Source: Phoronis australis
Taxonomy: Eukaryota; Phoronida; Phoronidae
NCBI GenBank assembly: GCA_002633005.1
Contig: NMRA01000572.1
Coordinates: forward strand, 134,534 to 198,533
Reading direction: 5' to 3'
DNA length: 64,000 nt
Part shown: one piece after another, positions 26,193 through 37,486 of the stretch
How positions within the stretch are numbered: position 1 is the stretch's first letter
Layout: every line of letters starts with the position of its first letter
Position numbers and translations under genes: made by a program
Notes under the pieces: model-generated
Database searches by the model: none
Told to the model about the DNA's origin: nothing
Seen by the model: the letters and a program-made list of their open reading frames with translations, nothing else

Positions 26193-27741
26193 TTGAAAGA
26201 TAGTGATACATTTAGAAACGAGGCAAAACTCCATATTGTGTGCATACATGGTATTGTGGGAGAAGACATGATTAAGAGAAATATTTTAACTCATTGAGAG
26301 GTATCACATTTTATCTCTCTATGTACTTCACATTGAAGAAACTGAGGACATACCAGACTTTGAAATGACATAATTACTTGGGTATTTTATAAATAATAAG
26401 TTAATTACCTTGTTGTTTAAGGAAAAGAAAGTTTGAGTTGTCTTTTATATTGATTCTTATATAGCACCTCCAAGGACAGGAACTTATTCTGATTCAAACT
26501 GTGTGAAATGTCAGTTTCTTTTGTTACAACTTGACTGTAATTAGTTGTCTTCTGCTTAATTAAGAAAGTGTTGAAGTTTGATTTATGATTAAGATGCACT
26601 AGATTTTTAGACAAATTTTAAAAATTATTGCATATCATCTCCAACATTCTGTATTGAGCTGTATCCAGATGGCAGGTTGCCTAGAGCAACTCGTCTGGGG
26701 ACATCTTGATTCCAATCGCCAATGTCCAGAAAGCATATCTGCCACTGGTGGAAGTGGTTGCATGTTGAATGTGCTCGTGTGAACTGTGCAAGCAGGTGAC
26801 ATAATTACATTTCCTCCTTGACACTTCGTGTATTCACAGGAGTACTTATGCCAGAACAAGATGGTCTGGTGCAAATTGCTCTACCATGAAAAGGTATTAA
26901 GTTGGGCTGGTTCAATGTTTCTCCAGGGGCAGTTTCACTTAAATGTCATGGCTGTACAACATATTAACATGGAATCTAAATGGAGGTTTGCAAGTTGAAG
27001 CATGTTATTCAGTTGCTGGGGCTTTGTTGCTTTGAGTGATCTTGGTCCTGGGAAAATTTACATTTGGGCAACTTGCTGTCTTCACTTGGGATTGTTTAAA
27101 TACCTGTACACAGTTTTAGTTGAACGTTAGTTTAGTGGTTTTTATTTGCCTGGTGTTGTTAGAAAGGGTCTTGTACTGTCATGAACTTGTTGCGACTTCA
27201 AAATTCCAGTGAAACCAGAAATGAAAATGAACAATGCATAAAGTAAATTGTCAATTTTATTGTTGCTAACTTTTAATGTGGGTGTAAGTTATAAGCTTTT
27301 GCATTCAAGATGCCTGGTGAAAAGTTGATTTAAATTTTGTCTAAATGCTCAATGTGCTCTAAAGTTTTTATTTTTACTGCATATGAATTTTGGTGGATTT
27401 ATTGCTTCTGTAAATACATTTTCTCACCTAAATGAGGCTCCCAATGAATAGAATGGTTAGATTAGATCGGATCAGACGCTGTAGTGTAGTAATATTATTC
27501 TAGCAAGTTTGTGCACTTTATACTACTACTTTGTCCAATTCATGTTATAATGTCCATAAAGAAATATACAGTTAAAATTTCATTTCAAAAGAGATTATTG
27601 TTGAAAGAATGGTAAGATTAGAGCTTGCCCATGGGACTCTAACATGAAAGTGCAGGCTGTTGTACTTTATTTAAAAGCATACTAAGCCCTGCTTTGGTGA
27701 TTTCAGTCAAGGCCTCCTGCCACCTGCTAAAGCATCCCTCA
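26193..27741. other. 3' flank of NKAIN gene
   Basis: Presumed 3' UTR and downstream DNA. AT-rich with no protein-like frame. No canonical AATAAA was spotted up to the repeat at 27742, so the transcript end cannot be placed. Confidence 0.4.
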
Positions 27742-28667
27742 CTGGCGTCCCACATGTATAGGGGGGCCCAGGCCCCCCCCCCTTGGCTGCCGCAAAAAAA
27801 TAAAACACCAAGAGCGTAGGGAAATGTTTAGTTTATTAATTAACCTCGGTAATTAAAATTATATGGCTGAAACAAGGTTTAAATGTGTGCAGTTTTAATG
27901 TTTTGGGGAGCTCAGATCCAATTTCAAGTGTCAAATTCGGAACACGGCGCAATCGTAACGGAGCTTTGACTAAGTATAGGCTCTCCCGCGATATCCTAGG
28001 CGACCGGCAGTGGCGCTGGGCACTACGACTCCGTTTCCGTCGTCTGCTCCACTGTGCAATGAAGAAAATTGCTTCATTTTTTAAAGAAAATGGAATCTGA
28101 GTGATGGTGAAAAAAACAGAAGCTGTTGGTAAGATGTCAATTTTAATCGAAGCCTTAGTTAATCACTCAGAAACTCATAATTCTCTCTTTGCCAAACCTT
28201 AACTTAAGACGATTTCCAAGGCAATCACGTCATTATTATTGCCAACACAACAAAACGGATTTGGTCTTTTGGGCAATTGAAGACTATTTTAAATACAACA
28301 AATTTGTTACGAACTGATTGCTCAAAATATAAAACATGTAATAAGCATTACAAAAAGAAGGTCTCGCGCGCCAACACTGTGGAGCACAAACAAGTAGGTC
28401 TCTTAGTACCAAATTGGGAGTAAATCGTGGTGGTAAAGCACGCGCGCTCTATCCGCTAGGTCGCGAGTTCGAGTCTGTGATGCTTGTAGTTTTTCCTGGT
28501 TGACACCTTCCTCTTTTTTGCCTTTTTTCTTGGATAATACTTCGGGAATCAAGGAAAATGCTTGATTTTTAGAGGAAAAAACAGAAAAATTTCCTGGGCG
28601 GGAGGGGGGCAAACCCAGACAAAATGTTGCCCCCCCCCCTTGTGATATCCTAGATCCGCCACTGACA
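27742..28667 (+). mobile_element. ~0.93-kb inverted-end element with poly-G tips and tRNA-like promoter
   Basis: Its left end is CACTGGCG followed by a GGGGGGCCC tract. The right end is CTAGATCCGCCACTG, the inverse of the family start CAGTGGCGGATCTAGG. It matches 30083-31099 in inverted orientation over almost its whole length, for example CAATTTCAAGTGTCAAATTC and GACTCCGTTTCCGTCGTC. At about 28433-28475, GTGGTGGTAAAGC and GCGAGTTCGAGTC look like tRNA A and B boxes. No transposase is present and no clear target duplication is seen. Confidence 0.65.
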
Positions 28668-28884
28668 TGAGTGATAAAAGGAGAATTCAAGCAAAAAAAT
28701 ATATTCTCTCTGAGTCACAAATTCGATATCATGGTTTTTGATGGGTGGTCTTCAGTCCCTACACTTTTGTTGTCTAACTTCACTAAAATGTAGCTCACGC
28801 TTGCTCATGTAGCAGACTTTCTAAGGAGTTAACAAATTTTAGTGCAAGTTTTTTTAGTTTTGTCGAGGGTTACAGAGCACTATT

Positions 28885-29382
28885 TTGTTTAAGAGAGAAA
28901 GTTGTTTTCAGTATCGGTTAATAGGCCAAAACTGGGTTCCGGTGCTGAAAAATTACAGTTTCCGAAACTTCAGAGCAACCCTAGTTCTGATACCCGAAGG
29001 GCTGTCATCTTTTCAAGCAGGGTGTGTGGATGCTTTTCCGAGTCTGGGGGGTTCGAACGAACCCTCCCTTCGCGGAAAGGGTCCAGCCCCAGCCTGTCCG
29101 TTAAAGATAGAGAATCACAGATGGACAACAACAAAATTGTTGCAGTTTCTGGTTCTACTAACTACAGTGATAAATAAGTTAGTAATGATTTTGAATTTGC
29201 TTCTGATTCAAAGCGCTTCACGTAATCATCGGGCCGTACGTACCGGCCAACTTCGCCCAAGTGGTATTTGCGTAGATGAAAGGATCGTGCAGACGATTAG
29301 AGGAGGACTTATGTTACTCATCGGCATTGACCACACGTTGTGGTTACACCGTAGGGTAAGAAGGGAGCCTAGAAGTGTCTAA
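28885..29382 (+). other. open frame containing a weak DTD-like segment
   Basis: A 165-codon frame between the two inverted elements. Residues near its end (VDERIVQTIRGGLMLLIGI) align without gaps with the N-terminal part of D-aminoacyl-tRNA deacylase (pattern V-x-G-E-x-[IV]-x-x-I-G-x-G-[LI]-x-[VL]-L-[LIV]-G-I). RAV sits upstream about where M-[RK]-A-V is expected. An AGG|GTAAGA donor-like site follows at 29355. There is no ATG in the right place, and the rest of the frame has no resemblance. It may be a decayed exon or chance. Confidence 0.25.
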
Positions 29383-29804
29383 GCTATACAGCAGCGAGAG
29401 AGCTCCCAAAATGTCACAGTGTGGTGTGAATGCCTTAAAAATGATCGACCTAGAAAGAAAGCAGAAGAAAATAGGTTTATCTGATTGCTTGCTAGCATAG
29501 TACGGTAAAGCCGGGCAGGCGTTTTCAAATTTGGAATTGAAAGTGTTCGTCATATACAGGTATGTTTTTCATCTAGTGTCCAATTCCATTGTGGATTGGT
29601 GGATTGACATGCATGCGTGTACACGTGTGTACGTTTCCGTCCTTTTAAATTCAGTACAAGCCGAAAGAGACGGCACCGACGAGTACGTTCACATTGTTTG
29701 AGAAAAGTAGATCTAGACCCAATAAAAACTTTGGTCAATGGTGATTCTCTTGCCAATAGCAACTAACTTAATGAAAAAGATTTCCAAGGTTAGATGCCAC
29801 AATT

Positions 29805-29872
29805 CCGAAGGTTCGCTACTCCGAAAGTCCACTACTCCGAAGGTTTCCACCTTCGAAAGTTCACTATTCGAA
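29805..29872 (+). repeat. short 'ACTATTCCGAAGGTTC'-type repeat
   Basis: Near-repeats of CTACTCCGAAAGTCCA, with TTCGAAAGTTCACTATTCGA. A related patch in inverted orientation occurs at 31750-31815 (GTGAACCTTCGGAATGG). The two lie on either side of the inverted element at 30083-31099. Confidence 0.6.
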
Positions 29873-30082
29873 TGTCCAAAATCAGAACTCTGACAGTTAC
29901 TTTTTCTTAAATATAAGCACAGCTCCAGGAGTCGCTTTTGCATTATATCCAGGTTCTAATTGACACCCTTGCTATATTCACTAGTTAAGATGAGAAAGAG
30001 ACACCTTTGTGCAGTACTCGACGATTGCCAGTCGGTAAAACCAGGAGTCCCGACCTCAAACCACTGAGCCACACAGTTTATT

Positions 30083-31099
30083 CAGTGGCGGATCTAGGAT
30101 ATCACAAGGGGGGCCCAACATTTTGTCTGTAAACATTTTGTCTAAGCACGATTGTAGGTGTGCATAGCACCGAATAGGGGGAGGTCGGGAGGGGGCAATC
30201 CCCCCTCCCTCCCAGGAAGTTTTCTGTTTTTTCCTCTAAAAATCAAGCATTTTCCTTGATTCCCGATGTATTATCCAAGAAAAAAGGCAAAAAAAAAGAA
30301 AAATACGAAGAATGTGTCAACCAGCAAAAACCGCAAATACCAAGGATTCGAACTCACGACATTGCTAGCAAAGCGGGCGTGCTTTATCCCTGCACCACCA
30401 CGATTTAACCCTAAACTTGACACTAAGAGACCTACTTGTTTATGGTCCACAGCGTTTGCGCGCGAAAACGCCTTCTTTTTGAAATGCTTATTACATGTTT
30501 TTTGTGAAATCAGTTCGTAACAAATTCGTTGTATTTAAAATAGTCTTCAATTGCTCAAAAGACCAAATCCGTTTTTTGTGTTGGCAATAATGACGCGATT
30601 GCTTTGGTCTTGGAAATCGTCTTTTAAGTTAAGGTTTGACAAAGAGAGAATTATGAGTTTCTGAGTGATTCGCTGAAGCTTCGATTAAAATTGACATCTT
30701 ACTAGCAGCTTCTGTTTTTTCACCATCACTCAAATTCCAGTTTCTTTAAAAAATGAAGTAATTTTCTTCATTGCACAGTGGAGCAGACGACGGAAACGGA
30801 GTCGTAGTGCCCAGCGCCACTGCCGGTCGCCTGAGATATCGCGGGAGAGCCTATACTTATCCATAGTTCCGTTGCGATTGCGCCGTGTTCCGAATTTGAC
30901 ACTTGAAATTGGATCTGAGCCCCCCCCCCCCAAAAAAAAATTAAAACTGCACACATTTAAACCTTGTTTCAGCCGTATAATTTTAATTACCGAGGTTAAT
31001 TAATAAATTCAACATTTCCCTACGCTCTTGCTGTTTTATTATTTTTTGCGGCAGCCAAGGGGAGGGGGCCGGGCCCCCTGGCCCCCCCCTAAATCCGCC
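30083..31099 (-). mobile_element. inverted copy of the ~1-kb poly-G-tipped element
   Basis: The + strand starts CAGTGGCGGATCTAGGATAT with a GGGGGGCCC tract and ends CCCCCCTAAATCCGCC, so both tips are intact. The body is the reverse complement of 27742-28667 with modest divergence. On the minus strand the tRNA-like boxes are better kept (GGTGGTGCAGGGATAAAGC, then GTGAGTTCGAATCC), with TTTGCTAGCAA between them resembling a tRNA-Ala-type anticodon arm. Together with the first copy it forms an inverted repeat with ~1.4 kb between arms. Confidence 0.65.
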
Positions 31100-32416
31100 T
31101 ATGTCATTACTGTGATTGTCTGCTAACAAGTCGAAACAAACATGAATAAATTATTGTATTTGTGTTCATTTAGTAACCATTTAAAGGGTGTGCAAAGTTG
31201 ATTAGTTCTTAATACATTTATTTCATTGTTCGGATCCAATCACTGCCAAACGTTATTTTTGAATCTAACTAACGACTCATTCTCAAGCATGGACAACATC
31301 TGGGGCACGGGTCAGGGCTGCGGTGACTTTGCTCACTGACTTCGTGAAGACTGGAGGGTGCAGGGTAGCTTGCTTGCTACATTTAGTTTCGACCCCCCCC
31401 CCCCGNCCCCCCCCCCGTGTGCGTTGCTCCGGTGGGTGCCGAGGTTCAGGCGCAGCGGCCCTAAACTTTTTTGTCGTGCTGTGAAATGATGCTAGCTTGA
31501 CATGGATTTGATGAATGTATCGTGGTTGATAATTCATCAATATTCCCACTCCATATTTTTAAAATACAATAATGTTTTCATTTTTCCGTGTTCGTAAGAC
31601 ACGAAGACAATTTCGCATGCGCATGAAATGAACACAAAGTGCTTTAGTACCCGGGCGTTGTTTTCGGTAGGTACACCGTTCAGTGTATGTATCATTAATT
31701 TTTGTTTGTAAGTGTAAACCTTCAACATGAGTTGAAAAAGTTAGATATTTTCGTAGTAGTGAACCTTCAAAACAGTGAACCTTCGGAATGGCGAACCGAA
31801 TGGTGAGTAGTGGACTGTTTCCATTTCCAACGACGTAAGCAACTTGAGTAACGCGCAAAAATGTAACTAGATACAGATTTCGTCAAGTTATTCTCCGACT
31901 ATAAATTTCTGTCCGAGTAGGTGTGATCGCTCATTTAAGCAGGCCTGATTTTAAAATTTGGCTGGAAGTAACGCGAGAAAGTTTTGGACCACATTACATC
32001 CAAATTGAGCCCCGTTCTTTGTGAGCAACCGTCATGGAATCCTCATCACTGGTATTACTAATTCCGTCTCATCTCAAAAACATAGAGCCGAGAGTCATCG
32101 TTGTGCATAAACTGTGTTAACTGGGGTCCTCAATGAAAACTCCAGTGTCGACGTTTGCAAACTATCAAAGGTCCACCATAGGCGGCGCACCATCGGGGCT
32201 GGGGGGGGGGCTTTAGCCCCCACTTTTTTCAGTGGTGCGCCGCCCATGTCCACCGTTCGAGAAATTCGAACCGCCCCCTGCGCAATGTTGGTTTCGGGCT
32301 GATGGCTAGAATGAAAAATTACGAGCCAAGGTTATACCGAGGAGCATATGCTTGCTGGTCCCGGTGAGGTTCATCTTGTCATCAATAACTACACCAAAAC
32401 CAAAGCATCGTAGTTA
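31100..32416. other. non-coding, with G/C homopolymer runs
   Basis: Includes a C-run with an N at 31406. A small foldback at about 32172-32245 (GGCGGCGCACCA ... TGGTGCGCCGCC) encloses a G-run and its C-run complement. No gene is supported. Confidence 0.5.
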
Positions 32417-33810
32417 CTCTGCGCGTGCAAGCGCAGAGTACTGTTGTTCCTGGGTTTTCTTCAATCTTATTCTTATTCTTCTTCCGACCAAATTTGAGGC
32501 TTAATAACTCCAAAATCAATGCAGGTATGTTCTTTACATTCCGCATGTGGTTTTTGGCAGTACATAAATTTTTATTCGTTATATAATCGCCCCAAAACTT
32601 GCAATAACTTTACACTGCTTGCCCCGATTTTGATACTTTTTCGATTTTTACTGAGAAGAATGTACTACCTTTCCGATGATAGCAAAGTACTTTTTCAAAA
32701 CGAGAAAAAAAAAATAAAACCGAAAAAACTTGGTTAGACCCATATTGGTTCCTGCGTTCGACCGACCGGCCTACGTAAGGAACTAAATACCAATGCCATT
32801 TTAACATACTAAGTACGCGTAACATTTCAAAAAAATTCAACGACCACTAACTACAAACTATAAATACACTACATATGCAAACGAATCACGAGATATTACT
32901 AATGAAACCATAGCACATTCAGTTACAAGGAAAAAATGGCGGCGTTCAGGACAAGTTCCTGAACTGATAAGCCGGAAATGTGGGTACGGAAATAACCGAT
33001 GACAGCCGGTAATTATACGCTCACAGAGAAGGGTCAAATACTGTTAAAAATCGCTTTTGGCAAGAAAGGCGAAAAGAATATAAAGAAGGGTGTCGAAAAT
33101 AAGATTTTATGTAGTAAGTATTTTCGGATACTGGAACCACTTGGGCAGTTTGAGAGAAGGACTCTAACCACAGTTTTAATCGAGTTAACAATTACTCCGT
33201 CATCGGGGCTCATAATGCACCGGAAGAGGTCAATTAGTGGATAGGTGATCAAAAAATTAATATGTAATTTCTCCTACAATTTTGAAGAATTCCTTTTCAT
33301 ATTGGTAAACGGGTTGCTGTCAGTAACTTCCCATAATAATTCCAGTAATAGGCCCGCGCAGAGTTCGTTATTGTCACGCGTGTAAGCGCAGAGTACTGTT
33401 GTTCCTGGGTTTTCTTCAATTTTATTCTTATTCTTCTTCTTATTCTTATTCTTCTTCCGACCAACTTTGATGCTTAAAGGCGAAGGCAACTTTTTCCATG
33501 TCATTTTGAGCTAAAATAAGGTTGGTTGGTTATCCTAGACATATTTTCCACTTAATTACAGCTTTTCGTAATTTTACAAATTACTCGTCCGCTACTCCGG
33601 AAGTGACGTTTTAGGAGGCAAGCGTTTCCCGCCACTTGGTTTTGCGTTGACTTTACCGTGCGAATCTGTTCTATTCTACTTTTGTTTTGTGCTGTTTTTC
33701 AACAATTGTCGCCACCACTTTCCATCGGCGAGTATTCTGCTGCAAGATAGGTTAGTAGAGAACTCAACTACGTTGGATTTAGGGATTGTTTAGTGTGTTG
33801 TAAGCTGAAA

Positions 33811-34206
33811 ATGGCTGGAGTCGGTGACCCGTATCACAGTGACAGTAGTGTGAGTGACGGAGACCTTGTTCACAGCAGTGGTGACGAGGAATTTTTTCAC
33901 GGACATTCAGTGGGTGGGTACATGTTTGAGCCCGAGTATAACGAGGCAGAGTACGCACAGGCACAGGCAGCTGTTGAGAGAAACGAGGCGGCTACTGAGG
34001 ACAGACGTGGTGACACATCTTGGTGCAAATGCACTGTGTGCGTTGTTATGCCTACCTCAATGGAATGCTTGTGCTGTTCAGAGTTCGACGAGGCCAAGCC
34101 ACTACTGGACATGGTTAAGTGGACCTCCGGCATACCACGGACAGAGGAACAACTGTCCCACTTGCCAGAGTGTCCCGCGACACACTCCCACTGGATGGTG
34201 ACCTGA
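33811..34206 (+). CDS. P2X7-ballast-like zinc-binding ORF carried by transposon (3'-truncated)
   Basis: From ATG 33811 the frame encodes 131 residues: MAGVGDPYHSDSS, an acidic stretch, GGYMFEPEYNEAEY (about 36-49), a charged helix, then WCKCTVC (about 71-77), a V-x-P-T step, and LCCSEFDE. The WCxCxxC...P...LCC pattern is that of the cytoplasmic 'ballast' domain of the P2X7 receptor and of related invertebrate stand-alone proteins. The domain should continue with more Cys and His. Here, near 34105, the frame runs into antisense transposase sequence (VKWTSGIPRTEEQL), so about half the domain is lost. Its role in the transposon is unknown. Confidence 0.65.
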   Translation: MAGVGDPYHSDSSVSDGDLVHSSGDEEFFHGHSVGGYMFEPEYNEAEYAQAQAAVERNEAATEDRRGDTSWCKCTVCVVMPTSMECLCCSEFDEAKPLLDMVKWTSGIPRTEEQLSHLPECPATHSHWMVT

Positions 34207-34901
34207 GCACCCAAACTGCTTACACCGCCGGTGTCGTGTGACTCCCTCGCCACACACCTGGCACCTTCTAAATAGCTCCAATACTTTAGACAAGTCCACA
34301 ACAAACTTATCAAAGTTTGGCTCACCGATCTGTTCACTGGACGACGAACTGTCCTCTTCACTTGGTGTCGAACTGAGCCTGTAATCACTCCCACTACTAA
34401 ATATCGCTGCAGGGCTGCTTAGAGGCTGGAGAAAACAGCACAGGGCGAATCACTACTGGTTCCAGGAATTGCACGCTCTGGGGTACGGTCGGAGGCACGG
34501 GTGACAGTAGATGAAGTGCCTCCACTGGCTCCAGTCACTGTACTGGCCACAGCTCGCGAGGCTTCTCGCTTCAAAAACGCACTTCTCGGGGGTGGCGACG
34601 GGGCACTGCGGGGAATCAATACAGACGGAATGGCATCCTTCTTCAGACGTTGTTTCGCAGGTACCTTCATCAGTTCAGCGTACAAATCCCGTTCGTAATC
34701 GGACGGCAGAAAGTGCTTGCCACACATACGGTAATTCTCCACTGCTTAGTACGTTGCGTGGACGGGTAACGCTGCGTTCTTCACACGAATGAGCCAAGTA
34801 CGGCGAAGTGTGTCATCCATCGGAAAGCGATGCAAAGGTACTCCCAAAGCGCGCGTGAGCCGATAATTAGTACATCCTGGTACGCAGCAACAGTGTGGCA
34901 T
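34100..34901 (-). pseudogene. THAP-domain transposase remnant (copy 2)
   Basis: From ATG 34899-34901 the minus strand reads MPHCCCVPGCTNYRLTRALG, then VPLHRFPMDDTLRRTW, then MCGKHFLPSDYERDLYAELM: all the C2CH elements of a THAP domain in order. One TAA (34746-34748, codon 52) interrupts it. A Pro/Ser/Arg-rich linker follows to TAA 34419-34421. After a frame change come SEEDSSSSSEQIGEPNFDKF and LSKVLELFRRCQVCGEG, then VTIQWECVAGHSGKWDS and VRGMP. That order matches the N-terminal half of Kolobok-type transposases. The catalytic domain is deleted. Confidence 0.75.
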
Positions 34902-37486
34902 GTTGACTGACTAGAAAATGAAAGCAAACGACGACGGAACTTAACACAACCGAGGTAGAACAATGACTAACTCGGCAGCTCTCACAGTCAGACTATATGA
35001 AAAGAAATTGGCGCGAAATGCTTGCCTCCTAAAACGTCACTTCCGGAGTAGCGGACGAGTAATTAATAAAATTACAAAAAGCTGTAATTAAGTGGAAAAT
35101 ATGTCTAGGATAATCAACCAACCTTATTTCAACACAAAATGACATGGAAAAAGGTTGCCTTCGCCTTCAATAACTCCAAATTGGGTGCAGGTACGATCTT
35201 TAAATTCAGCATATGACTTTTGACAGTATATAAATTTTGATTGTTTATATAGTCAAATTCCATATTGCACCGGAAGAGGTCGTTTGGTGCAAAGGTCATA
35301 TAATTTTCAAAATGCTACTCCTCCTTCAGGTTTAAAGCTATCTTTTTAAAATTCGGTGCACATGACAATTTAAAAAATTACTTTTCTAAGTAATCGGGTC
35401 ATGCAATCAGGTGAAATAGGTCAAAGGTCTTTAGGTGCAAACTAAAATTTTGAGCTAGACTCTTCAAATTGACAGGTCTAATTGCCACAGGTAAGTCAAA
35501 TCGGAATCCAAAGATTCAGGTCATTTAGTGTAAACATGGGGTCATTAGGTGCATTTTTCTTCTGAAAATTTTACCTTTTCAATCAGCAAGTATTCTGATG
35601 TGTCAACCGTTAGACAAATGTGATTCTCAGCGTTAAACACATTTTCCATGGGCTTTGCAATAATTCTCCTAAAGATGCTTAAAATGCACCGCATAAGGTC
35701 AATTAGTGCAAAGGTCATGTAACGTTCAAAATGTTATATCTCTTACGTTTTTCAAGGAATTCTTTGCAATTTCAGCACACTGGTGTAAGTCAACATGCCA
35801 TTTGAATACCCTACTTTACTTTGCAATAGGCCCAACTAATCAGAAAAATAGGTCAAAGGTCATTGAGTGCAAACTAAAATTTTGAGCTAGAGACTTCTGA
35901 ATTACGTATCTGTTTACTAAGTGCGATTGAGTTTGAATTCTAAATTTTCATGGCATTTGGTGCACCCATGGGGTCATTAGGTGCATTTTTCTTCTAAAAG
36001 TTTGACCACTTCATTCATCTTGCATTCTGAAGTGCTTAACGTAAAACATCTGTGATTATTTGCATTAACCACACTTTTAATCGAGTTAACAATTACTCCC
36101 TCATCCGGGCTCACAATGCACCGGAAGAGGTCAATTAGTGGAAAGGTCATCAAAAAATTAATATGTAATTTCTCCTACAATTTTAAAGAATTCCTTTTCA
36201 TATTGGTAAACGGGTTGCTGTCAGTAACTTCCCATAATAATTCCAGTAATACGCAAGCGCAGAGTCCGTTATTGTCACGCCATGACAATAATCTTTCTAG
36301 TTCTTATTCTTCTTTTTATTCTTCTTCCGACCAAATTTGAGGCTTAATAACTCCAAATTGGGTGCAGGTACGGTCTTCAAATTCAGCATATGACTTTTGA
36401 CAGTATATAAATTTTGATTGGCTATATAATCATATTCCATATCGCACCGGAAGAGGTCGTTTGGTGCAAAGGTCATATAATTCTCAAAATGGTACTCCTC
36501 CTTCAGTTTTAAAGCTATCTTTTTAAAATTCGGTGCACAGCTATAAGTCAACATGACAATTTAAAAAATTACTTTTCTAAGTAATCGGGTCATCCAATCA
36601 GGTGAAATAGGTCAAAGGTCATTAGGTGCAAACTAAAATTTTGAGCTAGACACTTCAAATTGACAGGTCTGATTGCCACAGGTGAATCAAATCGGAATCC
36701 AAACTTTCAGGTCATTTAGTGCAAACATAGGGTCATGAGGTGCATTTTTCTTCTGAAAATTTGACCTATTCAATCAGCAAGTATTCTGATGTGTCATCCG
36801 TTAGACAAATGTGATTCTCAGCGTTAAACACATTTTCCATGGGCTTTGCGATAATTCTCATAAAGGTGCTTAAAATGCACCGGATAAGGTCAATTAGTGC
36901 AAAGGTCATGTAACGTTCAAAATGTTATATGTCTTACGCTTTTTAAGGAATTCTTTTCAATTTCAGCATACTGGTGTAAGTCAACATGCCAATTGAATAC
37001 CCTACTTTACTTTGCAATAGGCCTAACCAATCAGAAAAAATAGGTCAAAGGTCATTGAGTGCAAACTAAAATTTTGAGCTAGAGACTTCAAAATTACGTT
37101 TTCTGTTTACTAAGTGCGATTGAGTTTGAATTCTAAATTTTCAGGTCATTTGGTGTACCCATGGGGTCATTGGGTGCATTTTTATTCTGTAAGTTTGACC
37201 AACTCATTCATCTTTTATTCTGAAATGCTTAAAGTAAAACGTCTGTGATTTTTAGCATTAACCACACTTTTAATCGAGTTAACAATTGGGGCTCATAATG
37301 CACCGAAAGAGGTCATTGGTGGAAAGTTCATCAAAATATTAATATGTAATTTCTCCTACAATTTTAAAGAATTCCTTTTCATAGTGGTAAACGGATTGGA
37401 GTCAGTAACTTGCTATAATAATTCCAGTAATACGCACGCGCAGAGTCCATTATTGTCACGCCGTGAGAATAATCTTTCTAGTTTTT

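Larger units (their letters stand above)
33478..35166. mobile_element. Kolobok-like TTAA DNA transposon, family 2, copy 2
   Basis: The ends are AGGCGAAGGCAAC and its inverse GTTGCCTTCGCCT, inside ~150-base inverted repeats that match copy 1. It is flanked by TTAA (33474-33477) and TCAA (35167-35170). The uninterrupted repeat unit at about 36340 reads GAGGCTTAATAACTCC, while the flanks here read GATGCTTAA and TCAATAACTCC. This shows a four-base TTAA duplication with one later change. The element is 1689 bases, with a + strand ballast-type ORF and a convergent minus-strand THAP transposase remnant. Confidence 0.88.
32417..37486 (+). repeat. direct repeat block, ~1.18-kb spacing, interrupted by a transposon
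   Basis: The unit begins with a palindrome (CTCTGCGCGTGCAAGCGCAG), then TGTTGTTCCTGGGTTTTC, a TTATTCTTCTTC tract and CCGACCAAATTTGAGG. Long AT-rich sequence follows with CACCGGAAGAGGTC and GGTGCAAAGGTCAT motifs. CACCGGAAGAGGTCGTTTGG occurs at about 35269 and 36446, an offset of 1177. Shorter copies of the 3' part lie at 33170-33400, 36060-36290 and 37260-37480. The Kolobok-like element 33478-35166 sits inside it. No ORF is supported. Confidence 0.8.
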
